From positions 1-8,139 of the forward strand of contig CAXTVW010000151.1 in the NCBI GenBank assembly GCA_964247675.1: a stretch of 8,139 bases of DNA, read 5' to 3'. The notes under the pieces were generated by a model. The model did not search any database. It was not told the DNA's origin and saw only the letters and a program-made list of their open reading frames with translations. This stretch comes from BOG-908 sp964247675. Its GTDB lineage: Bacteria; Pseudomonadota; Alphaproteobacteria; Acetobacterales; Acetobacteraceae. The translations under genes and the position numbers were made by a program. Shown piece after piece: positions 1-5,860 of the stretch (its first letter is position 1; every line of letters starts with the position of its first letter).

Positions 1-950
1 GCCGACCCCCAGGTCAGCCCGCCCCCCAGCGCCTCCATCAGCACCAGGTGCCCCGCCCGGATGCGCCCGTCACCCACCGCCTCGGCCAGCGCCAGCGGTA
101 TCGAGGCCGCCGACGTATTCGCATGGCGGTCCACCGTCACAACCACGCGCTCCGCCGGTAGCCCAAGCTTCTTGCCCATGCTGTCGATGATGCGCCGGTT
201 CGCCTGGTGCGGCACCAGCCAGTCCACATCAGCGTGGCTCAGCCCGTTTGCAGCAAGCGCCTCATCCACCGTGCCCGCCAGCTTCGTCACCGCGTGGCGG
301 AACACTTCTGAGCCTTTCATCACCAGGTGCCCCGAGCGTTCCGGCTGCCCCACCGCCCCGTCCACATACAAAATCCCCGCATGCGCCCCGTTCGCATGCA
401 GATGGGTGGACAATATCCCAGGCGCGCCGGAATCGCCCTCGCCGGCCTGCAGCAATACGGCGCCGGCGCCGTCGCCGAACAGCACGCAGGTGCCGCGGTC
501 CGTCCAGTCCAGTATGCGCGAATACACCTCGCTGCCGATCACCAGCGCCGTCCGGACCGTGCCCGCCTGCACGAACGCGTCCGCCATCGCCAGCCCATAG
601 ACGAACCCGCTGCACGCCGCGCTCACATCGAACGCAAACCCGGTGGCCGACCCCAGTGCCGCCTGCACCCGGATCGCGGTCGCCGGAAACGCCTCGTCCG
701 GCGTGGCAGTGGCCAGGATGATCGCATCCACGTCACCCGCCGCCACGCCCGCCTGCGCCAGCGCGGCTTCCGCCGCCCGGGTCCCCATGTAGGCCGCCGT
801 CTCGTCCTTGCCCGCGATATGCCGCTGCCGTATGCCGGTCCGCGCCGCGATCCATTCGTCGGACGTGTCCAGGCTCTGCGAGAGCTCGTCATTGGTGACG
901 ATCCGCCGGGGCAGATACCCGCCCACACCGGTGATACGCGCGCGGATCAT
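1..950 (-). CDS. fabH: Beta-ketoacyl-ACP synthase III (partial, 3' end cut by window edge)
   Basis: Condenses acetyl-CoA with malonyl-ACP to start fatty acid synthesis in the cytoplasm. The 316 complete codons begin MIRARITGVGGYLP. The thiolase-fold active site is intact: Cys113 in AACSGF, His248 in VPHQAN and Asn278 in DRHANTSAAS, matching C112/H244/N274 of the E. coli enzyme. The SDEWI..RTGI segment near residue 35 is also typical. The sequence runs off the left edge at the final WGSA, so only about five residues are missing compared with E. coli FabH. The ATG at 950 is supported by AGGA at 957-960, six bases upstream, and lies three bases after the plsX stop, so the two genes are probably cotranscribed. 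In many alphaproteobacteria ihfA follows fabH; that would lie outside the window and is not seen here. Confidence 0.97.
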   Translation of the reverse strand, partial: MIRARITGVGGYLPRRIVTNDELSQSLDTSDEWIAARTGIRQRHIAGKDETAAYMGTRAAEAALAQAGVAAGDVDAIILATATPDEAFPATAIRVQAALGSATGFAFDVSAACSGFVYGLAMADAFVQAGTVRTALVIGSEVYSRILDWTDRGTCVLFGDGAGAVLLQAGEGDSGAPGILSTHLHANGAHAGILYVDGAVGQPERSGHLVMKGSEVFRHAVTKLAGTVDEALAANGLSHADVDWLVPHQANRRIIDSMGKKLGLPAERVVVTVDRHANTSAASIPLALAEAVGDGRIRAGHLVLMEALGGGLTWGS

Positions 951-953
951 TGG

Positions 954-2057
954 CTATCCTGCGGCCGCGAGAGCAGGTCCGGCGCCAGGCGGCTGGTCCG
1001 ACAGCACGCCGCCCAATCGCCCGAGGCCCTCCCGGATGCGTTCGTTGAAGCGGTGCTCCACCATGTCCAGCGCCACGTCGAGCGCATGGGCGAACCCTTC
1101 GGCATCCGTGCCGCCATGGGATTTCACCACCACCCCGTTCAGCCCCAGCATCACCGCACCGTTATACCGCCGCGGGTCCAGCCACACCCGCATCTGCTCC
1201 AGCCCGGGCTTGGCCAGCAGGTAGCCCAGTTTCGTCGAAAGGCTGCTGTTGAACACCTGGCGCAGCAGGTCGCTCACCAGCTTCAGCGCCCCCTCGCCTG
1301 TCTTCAGCGCCACGTTGCCGGTGAACCCGTCCGTCACCACCACGTCCGTGGTCCCCGCCGCAATGTCGTGCCCCTCCACGAACCCGTGGAACTGTCCGCC
1401 AATGTGGCTCCGCCGGATGATCTCGGCGGCACCGCGCACCCGGTCGTCGCCTTTCACGTCCTCGCTGCCCACGTTCAGCACGCCGATTTTAGGCGCCGGC
1501 AGCCCCAGCACAGTGCGCGCGAACATGTCCCCCAGCAGCGCGAACTCCACCAGGTTGCGCGTGTCGCACGCGATGTTGGCGCCGAGATCCAGCATCACCA
1601 CGTCGCCGCGCGCCGACGGCATGATCGCTGCCATCGCCGGCCGGTCGATCCCGGGCAGCGTCTTAAGAACGATCTTGGACAGCGCCAGCAGCGCCCCCGT
1701 GTTGCCGGCCGAGACCACCCCCTGCGCCTGCCCGCACGCCACGGCGTCGATCGCCAGCCGCATGCTCGCCTGCCGCAGCCGCAGCGCTACCGTAGGCTTG
1801 CAATCGGCCGCGATCGCGTCCGACGTATGCCGGACCACGCAGGCCTCGCGCGCCCGCTTGTTGGCCGTCAGCAACGGCGCCAGCCGCCCCTGGTCGCCAA
1901 CCAGCAGGAAGCGCGCGGCAGGATGGCGCACCGACGCGATCCCGATGCCATCGACCACCACGTCCGGCGCCTTGTCGCCGCCCATCGCATCCACCGCCAG
2001 GCTGAACGGCTGGTCGCCGGCCGGCGCTGGCTCGCTGCTAGCTTGGGCCGCGTCCAT
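954..2057 (-). CDS. plsX: Phosphate acyltransferase PlsX
   Basis: Converts acyl-ACP and phosphate to acyl-phosphate, the acyl donor for PlsY in phospholipid synthesis; a soluble enzyme that associates peripherally with the membrane. Starting at the ATG at 2057 it has 367 residues. Family landmarks in order are VDAMGGDKAP (about 22-31), SAGNTGALLA, RPAMAAIMPS, LDLGANIACDTRN, GVLNVGSEDVKG, DGFTGNVALKTGEGA and GVVVKSHGGTDAEGF. An upstream in-frame GTG at 2087 would add ten residues. I prefer 2057 because GGAGAGG sits eight bases before it and the GTG has only a poor ribosome site. It lies 39 bases after the rpmF stop and three bases before fabH, the classical rpmF-plsX-fabH cluster coupling lipid initiation with L32 production. 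The N-terminal 15 residues are Ala/Pro/Ser-rich and probably disordered. Confidence 0.96.
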   Translation of the reverse strand: MDAAQASSEPAPAGDQPFSLAVDAMGGDKAPDVVVDGIGIASVRHPAARFLLVGDQGRLAPLLTANKRAREACVVRHTSDAIAADCKPTVALRLRQASMRLAIDAVACGQAQGVVSAGNTGALLALSKIVLKTLPGIDRPAMAAIMPSARGDVVMLDLGANIACDTRNLVEFALLGDMFARTVLGLPAPKIGVLNVGSEDVKGDDRVRGAAEIIRRSHIGGQFHGFVEGHDIAAGTTDVVVTDGFTGNVALKTGEGALKLVSDLLRQVFNSSLSTKLGYLLAKPGLEQMRVWLDPRRYNGAVMLGLNGVVVKSHGGTDAEGFAHALDVALDMVEHRFNERIREGLGRLGGVLSDQPPGAGPALAAAG

Positions 2058-2065
2058 CGTCACAA

Positions 2066-2072
2066 CCTCTCC
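2066..2072 (-). promoter_or_regulatory. Ribosome binding site that fixes the plsX start
   Basis: Read on the minus strand this is GGAGAGG, eight bases upstream of the ATG at 2057. It favours that start over the in-frame GTG at 2087, within whose reading frame the site would otherwise lie. Confidence 0.75.
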
Positions 2073-2096
2073 GGCAGACGCGGACACAGCGCCCTA

Positions 2097-2300
2097 TCAG
2101 ACGCGGACAGCACCCTTCAGGGCCTTGCCGGCCTGCACGACCTCGCGGCCGTCATAATGCCCGCAGGCCGAGCAGATGTGGTGCGGCCGCTTCAGCTCGC
2201 CGCAATTGCTGCAGTCGGCGTGCGCTTCGGTCGGCAGCGCCTGATGGCTGCGGCGCATGCCGCGGCGGCTGGGCGAGGTTTTCCGCTTCGGAACGGCCAT
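2097..2300 (-). CDS. rpmF: 50S ribosomal protein L32
   Basis: Component of the large ribosomal subunit; 67 residues, the normal length for bL32. It begins MAVPKRKTSPSRRGMRRSHQ, the standard basic N-terminus that threads into rRNA. It keeps both cysteine pairs, C30-x2-C33 and C43-x2-C46, so it is the zinc-binding form rather than the zinc-free paralogue. GGAG at 2311-2314 lies ten bases before the ATG. It precedes plsX and is separated from the DUF177 gene by 232 bases that hold two copies of the intergenic repeat, so it may have its own promoter there as well as readthrough from upstream. No autoregulatory structure was recognised. Confidence 0.97.
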   Translation of the reverse strand: MAVPKRKTSPSRRGMRRSHQALPTEAHADCSNCGELKRPHHICSACGHYDGREVVQAGKALKGAVRV

Positions 2301-2390
2301 GACGCGTAGTCTCCAAAATCCGGTATGGCCGCCGCGCCTGGAGGCGCAGATCGAACCATCGAGCCGCGCGGCTTAACAGAGGGGCAGGAG

Positions 2391-2447
2391 GTAAGGCAAG
2401 GCAACGCCTTCTTTTTTGATAGAAAGAAGCAAAAAACTTCTGCTCCC
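2391..2447 (-). repeat. AT-rich intergenic repeat, copy R1
   Basis: On the minus strand it reads GGGAGCAGAAG, then TTTTTTGCTTC, a T-rich arm and AAAAAAGAAGGC, ending in a tail of repeated CCTTG units. It matches copy R6 (5861-5917) closely across the core. Its head faces the head of R2, 33 bases away. It lies upstream of rpmF with its tail toward that gene. Confidence 0.85.
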
Positions 2448-2480
2448 TGTCGGCGGCCAACCGCGAAGCCCGCGACGGTG

Positions 2481-2530
2481 CAGTCAAAAGTCTTTTTGCT
2501 GCTTTCAAAGAAGAAGACCTTTCTTCCCTA
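2481..2530 (+). repeat. AT-rich intergenic repeat, copy R2 (diverged)
   Basis: Plus-strand copy with head CAGTCAAAAG, then CTTTTTGCTGC, a short T-rich arm, AAGAAGAAG and a CCTTTCTTCCC tail. It is more diverged and a few bases shorter in the loop than R6. It ends two bases before the DUF177 stop codon, so in the DUF177 transcript it forms the first part of the 3' untranslated region and, with R1, one arm of a long imperfect inverted repeat. Confidence 0.7.
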
Positions 2531-2532
2531 CA

Positions 2533-3054
2533 TTAGTGAGGCGGCAGTAAGCGGGACAAAGCCGAGAACGGATTCCCCTCATCCCCCAGCGCCACCTCCT
2601 CCATCTCCGCCCCCGGCTTGCGCGGAAACGGATCCAGCGCCAGCGCCAGCTGTTCGGCCGCCGCCTCGCCCAGATCCAGCACCCCGCCCGCGTACGTCAC
2701 CTCGTCGGCCGACTCCAGATCCAGCTCATCGCTCTCCTGCCCCTCCGGCACGAAACGTATGGCAAAATCCTCCGCCAACTCCGCCTCGAACGGCTCAAGC
2801 GACACCACGCAGACCTGCCGAACCCGCGCCCGCAGCGCGCCGGAAGCCGACACGCTGTCGCTCTCGCCCCGCCGCAGGTCGAACCGGCAGCTCAGCCCCA
2901 GGATCGCCTCCAGCCCCATGCGCCGCGCCAGCGCCTGGCACTCCGCCGGCTTGGCATCCACCACGAAAACCGCGCCCGCCCCGATCCGCGTGGTGGGAAA
3001 CAGGCGCGACATCTCCGGCGCCGGCCGGGGCTCGGGCGCCACGATCTCCTCCAT
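2533..3054 (-). CDS. DUF177 family protein (YceD-like, large-subunit rRNA accumulation)
   Basis: The 173-residue product fits the YceD/DUF177 family, which is linked to 23S rRNA accumulation and is nearly always found beside rpmF or plsX. The core VRQVCVVSLEPFEAELAEDF (about 78-97) is the alphaproteobacterial version of the family motif, with one cysteine instead of the CxxC of other groups. An acidic stretch, EGQESDELDLESADEV (about 104-119), and a DPFPRKPG segment follow, both usual for the family. The reading frame stays open further upstream, but the ATG at 3054 is chosen because it overlaps the chaperone stop as TGATG and has GGAGG at 3065-3069. The one-base overlap suggests translational coupling. 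Family assignment is good; the rRNA role is inferred from better-studied relatives. Confidence 0.88.
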   Translation of the reverse strand: MEEIVAPEPRPAPEMSRLFPTTRIGAGAVFVVDAKPAECQALARRMGLEAILGLSCRFDLRRGESDSVSASGALRARVRQVCVVSLEPFEAELAEDFAIRFVPEGQESDELDLESADEVTYAGGVLDLGEAAAEQLALALDPFPRKPGAEMEEVALGDEGNPFSALSRLLPPH

Positions 3055-3611
3055 CAGCCACGCGCCTCCGCCAGCGCCGCGTCCGCCGGCAGGAACCGCA
3101 CGTCGCCCCGCAGCAGCGCCGCCAGGTCCTGTCCGGCCAGCGCGCGGTCCTGCGCCAGCGCCGCCCCCGCCAGCGCCTCCGCTCGCCCCGCCGGCGCCGC
3201 CCCGCGCCAGACGTTGCGCCCCAGCGCCTGTGCCAAGGCCGCCACGTCGCCCTGCGCCAGCGGCGTCTCGTAGGCCTGCGCCCGGCCGTGGAACGCCTCC
3301 CACATCACCCGTATCTTCTTCCCGACGGACATCTCGCCCACGCCGATCTCGCGCAGGTTGAAATCCATGTCGGCGAACATCGCGTCGAACACTGCCTGCG
3401 CCAGCGCGGCGCCTGGCGCCGGCGCCTGCCGCAGCCGCCGTATCATCAGGGCCGCGAACAGCCCGACCAGGTCGAACCGCCCATCCAGCGTGTCCGGCAC
3501 GTCCAGCCGCTCGAAATACAACGGGTCCCGCGCCGCAGCCACGCTGGCGGTATAAAGGGCGAACCCGGCCCGCTCGTAGCGGCGCGAGGGCAGAAGACCA
3601 AAGAGCGGCAT
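3054..3611 (-). CDS. Ubiquinol-cytochrome c chaperone family protein (CBP3/UQCC1-like)
   Basis: The 185-residue product resembles the CBP3/UQCC1 family, which in mitochondria helps synthesis and assembly of cytochrome b in the bc1 complex. The conserved centre, roughly residues 75-110, reads FDAMFADMDFNLREIGVG followed by EMSVGKKIRVMWEAFHGR, the clearest family signature. The C-terminal part is Ala/Leu-rich and ends FLPADAALAEARG. No signal peptide or membrane segment is visible, so it should be cytoplasmic or peripheral to the inner membrane. It is the first gene of the minus-strand run, divergent from the BamE gene, and overlaps the DUF177 start by one base. No good ribosome site is seen before the ATG at 3611, so translation may start from a short or weak leader. 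The bacterial role is inferred from the family. Confidence 0.9.
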   Translation of the reverse strand: MPLFGLLPSRRYERAGFALYTASVAAARDPLYFERLDVPDTLDGRFDLVGLFAALMIRRLRQAPAPGAALAQAVFDAMFADMDFNLREIGVGEMSVGKKIRVMWEAFHGRAQAYETPLAQGDVAALAQALGRNVWRGAAPAGRAEALAGAALAQDRALAGQDLAALLRGDVRFLPADAALAEARG

Positions 3612-3694
3612 GAAGACAGAGCTACCGTTGCTGAAATACTATCGGGCGCCTCACGTATAGGCAGCGCCTGCGATCTCAACCCCAGACTAACGGC

Positions 3695-3754
3695 GGGCAA
3701 GGCAAGGCAAGCAGTCCTTTTTGAATAAAAAGACCAAAAAACCTTTACTCCCCC
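3695..3754 (-). repeat. AT-rich intergenic repeat, copy R3
   Basis: On the minus strand: GGGAGTAAAGG, TTTTTTGGTC, a T-rich arm ending ATTC, then AAAAAGGACTGC and a tail with three CTTGC/CCTTG-type units. It shares AGTAAAGG and the GGAC stem base with R5, suggesting a subgroup distinct from R1 and R6. Its head faces R4. Confidence 0.82.
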
Positions 3755-3807
3755 CGCATCTGCGCCAGCCGGGTGCCTCCGGAAACGCCGAAGCAGCGGA
3801 GCATCGC

Positions 3808-3860
3808 GGGAGCAAAAGTATTTTGCGTCTTTCTTTCGAAAAAGCAGGCCGTCCTTCCTC
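3808..3860 (+). repeat. AT-rich intergenic repeat, copy R4
   Basis: Plus-strand copy: GGGAGCAAAAG, TATTTTGCGTC, a T-rich arm, CGAAAAAGCAGGCC and a GTCCTTCCTCGC tail. Forms a head-to-head pair with R3. Its tail points toward the BamE gene, 71 bases before its start. Confidence 0.82.
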
Positions 3861-3874
3861 GCGCCACCGAAGAT

Positions 3875-3902
3875 TGACACGCGCCGCCCCGGCGTGACAC
3901 GC
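3875..3902 (+). repeat. Short direct repeat TGACACGC, two copies
   Basis: TGACACGC occurs at 3875-3882 and again at 3895-3902, start to start 20 bases apart, which is about two helical turns. Between them is a CGCCG-ccc-CGGCG inverted repeat. The position just before the BamE gene makes an operator possible, but no regulator is identified and chance is not excluded. Confidence 0.4.
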
Positions 3903-3931
3903 ACGCCGCACATCCGAGGACCAGACACATA

Positions 3932-4471
3932 GTGCGCCTCCCCACTTTGCCGCGTGCCGCCCTCCGACTCACTTTCGCCCTGACCCTGGCCGCCGCCACC
4001 GGCGCCTGCGGGGTCTTACATGTCTTCGACCCCACGCTCCGCCAGCGCGGCTCCCTGGTGGACCCGGACGCCCTGAAGGAACTGATCCCCGGCACCTCCA
4101 GCCGCGCGGACGCCGTCGCCCTGATCGGCTCGCCCACCGCGCACGCCACCTTCGACGACAACACCTGGATCTACATAAGCCAGGTCACCAGCACCCGCAT
4201 CGGCCGCACCCCCGGCGTGCACAAGCAGAAGGTCGTCGTCCTCAGCTTCGACCAGGCCGGCACGCTGCGCGGCATACGCGAGATCGACAAGGCCGAGGCC
4301 AAAACCGTGGACATGGCCGCCGGCGCCACCCCCTCGCCAGGCAGCGAGGCCTCGTTCTTCCAGCAGCTCTTCGGCAACGTCGGCAAGTTCACCCCCGCCG
4401 GCCTACCCGGCGGCCTGGGCTCCTCGACGGGCGCCAACGCGCCTGGCAACACCGGCAACTCGCTGCGGTAG
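3932..4471 (+). CDS. bamE: BamE-like outer membrane protein assembly lipoprotein (SmpA/OmlA domain)
   Basis: BamE is a small lipoprotein of the BAM complex, which inserts beta-barrel proteins into the outer membrane. The 179-residue product starts with a basic N-region and a hydrophobic stretch (about 9-25), followed by Cys26. The lipobox is T-G-A-C, lacking the usual Leu at -3, so lipidation is likely but not certain. The SmpA/OmlA domain (about 43-120) contains PGTSSRADAVALIGSP (53-68), the typical G-x-x-R/x-D-V...G-P turn, then TWIYIS (78-83), KVVVLSFD and GTLRGI. A tail of about 55 residues rich in Gly, Pro, Ser and Asn, with a SEASFFQQLFGNVGKF patch, extends beyond the short E. coli protein. 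It starts at GTG; GAGGA at 3916-3920 lies 11 bases upstream. It is divergent from the chaperone gene, an arrangement common in alphaproteobacteria. Confidence 0.9.
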   Translation: MRLPTLPRAALRLTFALTLAAATGACGVLHVFDPTLRQRGSLVDPDALKELIPGTSSRADAVALIGSPTAHATFDDNTWIYISQVTSTRIGRTPGVHKQKVVVLSFDQAGTLRGIREIDKAEAKTVDMAAGATPSPGSEASFFQQLFGNVGKFTPAGLPGGLGSSTGANAPGNTGNSLR

Positions 4472-4477
4472 GCTGGG

Positions 4478-4527
4478 CTAAGCAAGCGGTCCTTTTTCGA
4501 ACAAAACAACCGGCAAACCTTTACGCC
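4478..4527 (-). repeat. AT-rich intergenic repeat, copy R5 (diverged)
   Basis: On the minus strand: AGGCGTAAAGG, TTTGCCGGTTG, TTTTGTTC, GAAAAAGGACCGC and a CTTGCTTAGCCC tail. It lacks the long T run of the other copies but keeps their order and spacing, and is closest to R3. It starts seven bases after the BamE stop, between convergent genes, so it could also act in 3' end formation. It has no close partner; the next copy in the window, R6, lies beyond the catalase gene with its head facing this one. Confidence 0.7.
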
Positions 4528-4584
4528 TTTCGCTGCCGCGGCGGCCTCGATCTATCCTGCGGCAGTCGGATCGGTTGGAGATCT

Positions 4585-4598
4585 GACGCTCGAGCGTC
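4585..4598. repeat. Perfect 14-bp palindrome downstream of the catalase-like gene
   Basis: GACGCTCGAGCGTC is its own reverse complement. It lies 27 bases beyond the catalase stop on the minus strand and in the convergent gap after BamE. No T run follows on either strand, so it is not a standard intrinsic terminator. It could be a protein site or a weak hairpin. Confidence 0.5.
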
Positions 4599-4624
4599 GC
4601 GTCATCGCGCAACGGTCGCCTGTT

Positions 4625-5719
4625 TCAATCCGGCACCTCGTCCGCCGTCGCCGGTTCCGTCTGCTTCTGATGATTCTGCGCATGGCGGTAGCTGGACAGC
4701 GCCTGATAGGTTTTCAGCCGCGCCCGCATCAGCGATCCCAGCGGCCGGTGCGCCGCCAGCGCATGCGCCGGCTGGAACGACAACACTTCGTCGAAATACG
4801 CCTGCCGCGCCACGCTATAGGCATCCTGCGCAGGGATGCTCACCCGGGCAACGGCCACATAGGGGCTCTGGTCCTCGGGCCAGGGCACCGACGCGTTCTC
4901 CACCGGCATCGCATCGAGATCGGTACACAGTTGCACGCGCAGTTCGAACGCCGCGCCGAGGACTCGCATGTGGTCGATCACGGCGTGACGGAACGCATCC
5001 GGATCGGCACCGGTATCGAGCGTCTGGTCCACCATCGCCACCAGCTCCGGCGAGACCGGATACAGGCCCATCTTCGCGATGTAATCGCCGTAGCGCAGCG
5101 CCGCCTGGCTGAAATACGCATCCGCCAACGGGTTGCGCTTGGTATGCCCGAAAAAGCCGAACGTGGGACTGTCGGCGCCCACGGCCTGCAAGGCGGCGTT
5201 GACCTTGCGTGATGCCGACGACACCGCCTGCTTGACCGCCTCCGGCAGGCCCGTCCCCTTCTGGATGCCCTTGATGGCGGTCAGGAACGTCGACGCCCCG
5301 GATTGCGGAAAGGCCGCGCCGGTTGCGAACACGAAATCCTGCGTGGCCGCGTCGTGCCCCGGCAGTTTCGGGCCGTCCACGCCCAACACCTTGAGGGCAA
5401 CACCACGATGGGTGGAGACACTATCGGACAGCTTCTCGCCAGGCCCCTGCGCAAACCGCAGCAGCACGGGATAGCTGCGCGTGTCGGCAAACAGCCCCTG
5501 GCGCAGCGGCTCCGGCAGGCCAGGCAGCACCGCCAGCGTGCCCTTCAGAAGCCCGGTGCTCTTGGCGTGGGAGGCACGCACGGTCTGCCCGTCCCGCTCC
5601 GCCACCGTCCGGCTCTCGCGCGTCATCGTGGCGATGATGCCGTCGATCACCTCCGCCTCGCCGTCCGCCACAGTCTCGACGGACTCACCGTAGCGCACGT
5701 AGCTGGTCGGACTTCCCAA
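4625..5719 (-). CDS. Small catalase-family heme protein
   Basis: The 364-residue product looks like the small clade of catalase-like heme proteins (y4iL-like), not a full 480-residue catalase. Landmarks: YVRYGESVET at the start; His51 in RASHAKSTG as distal heme histidine; YPVLLRFAQ (83-91); THRGVALKV (103-111); TQDFVFATG (127-134); PTFGFFGHTKRNP (185-197); VPWPEDQSPY (278-287); and HRPLGSLMRARLKTYQ (324-339). In the last, R334-x3-Y338 matches the catalase R-x3-Y motif, so Tyr338 is the likely heme ligand. No signal peptide is seen, so it is probably cytoplasmic. The start is TTG, supported by GAGGGAG seven bases upstream; the next in-frame Met (32) would remove conserved sequence. It likely acts on hydrogen peroxide or organic peroxides, inferred from the family only. 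It is monocistronic and bracketed by repeat copies R5 and R6. The last 15 residues are polar and probably disordered. Confidence 0.88.
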   Translation of the reverse strand: MGSPTSYVRYGESVETVADGEAEVIDGIIATMTRESRTVAERDGQTVRASHAKSTGLLKGTLAVLPGLPEPLRQGLFADTRSYPVLLRFAQGPGEKLSDSVSTHRGVALKVLGVDGPKLPGHDAATQDFVFATGAAFPQSGASTFLTAIKGIQKGTGLPEAVKQAVSSASRKVNAALQAVGADSPTFGFFGHTKRNPLADAYFSQAALRYGDYIAKMGLYPVSPELVAMVDQTLDTGADPDAFRHAVIDHMRVLGAAFELRVQLCTDLDAMPVENASVPWPEDQSPYVAVARVSIPAQDAYSVARQAYFDEVLSFQPAHALAAHRPLGSLMRARLKTYQALSSYRHAQNHQKQTEPATADEVPD

Positions 5720-5726
5720 GATCGCT

Positions 5727-5733
5727 CTCCCTC
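5727..5733 (-). promoter_or_regulatory. Ribosome binding site that supports the TTG start of the catalase-like gene
   Basis: On the minus strand this is GAGGGAG, ending seven bases before the TTG at 5719. The strong match and spacing justify the unusual start codon. Confidence 0.75.
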
Positions 5734-5761
5734 AAACGCCGGCTGACAGCCTATGGAGCGC

Positions 5762-5774
5762 AAGCCTCAGGCTT
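5762..5774. repeat. Inverted repeat AAGCCT-c-AGGCTT
   Basis: Perfect six-base arms around one central base, 43 bases upstream of the catalase start codon. Placement fits an operator for that gene, but no regulator is encoded nearby and the site is short. Confidence 0.4.
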
Positions 5775-5826
5775 AGGTTGTAAATTCAACCCGCCACGGA
5801 ACGACCCCGTATAAGCGCAACCGTGC

Positions 5827-5841
5827 GCTTCAGAATGAAGC
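5827..5841. repeat. Inverted repeat GCTTCA-gaa-TGAAGC
   Basis: Perfect six-base arms with a three-base centre, 19 bases before the head of repeat copy R6. It may be a separate operator or the outer part of the repeat element. Confidence 0.4.
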
Positions 5842-5860
5842 AGGGCGTTGCAAGCGCGGA

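Larger units (their letters stand above)
3612..3931. promoter_or_regulatory. Divergent intergenic region between the chaperone and BamE genes
   Basis: This 320-bp gap must hold promoters for both flanking genes. It contains repeat copies R3 and R4 head to head, around a 53-bp GC-rich centre with a CCGG-gtgcct-CCGG inverted repeat (3769-3782). Between R4 and the BamE start is a direct repeat of TGACACGC (3875-3882 and 3895-3902). The first copy lies within TTGACA (3874-3879), a perfect -35 hexamer, but the bases 17 further on are a poor -10. No convincing -10 was found on either strand, so exact promoters are not assigned. Confidence 0.45.

Noticed and set aside
2057..2087. plsX starting at the GTG at 2087
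   Set aside because: It has only a weak ribosome site, and the extra ten residues show no conservation that I recognise, while the ATG at 2057 has GGAGAGG at ideal spacing.
327..2309. A 660-codon open frame on the plus strand, antisense to fabH, plsX and rpmF
   Set aside because: The translation is rich in Arg, His, Pro and Gln with no family motif. It arises from GC-biased codons of three well-supported minus-strand genes.
2325..3728. A 467-codon plus-strand open frame across the DUF177 and chaperone genes
   Set aside because: It crosses two repeat pairs' worth of noncoding DNA and two genes, is dominated by Pro, Ala and Arg, and has no recognisable domain.
2391..3860. Repeats as a CRISPR array
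   Set aside because: Copies alternate in strand, vary in sequence and are spread over kilobases without regular spacers; no cas gene is present.
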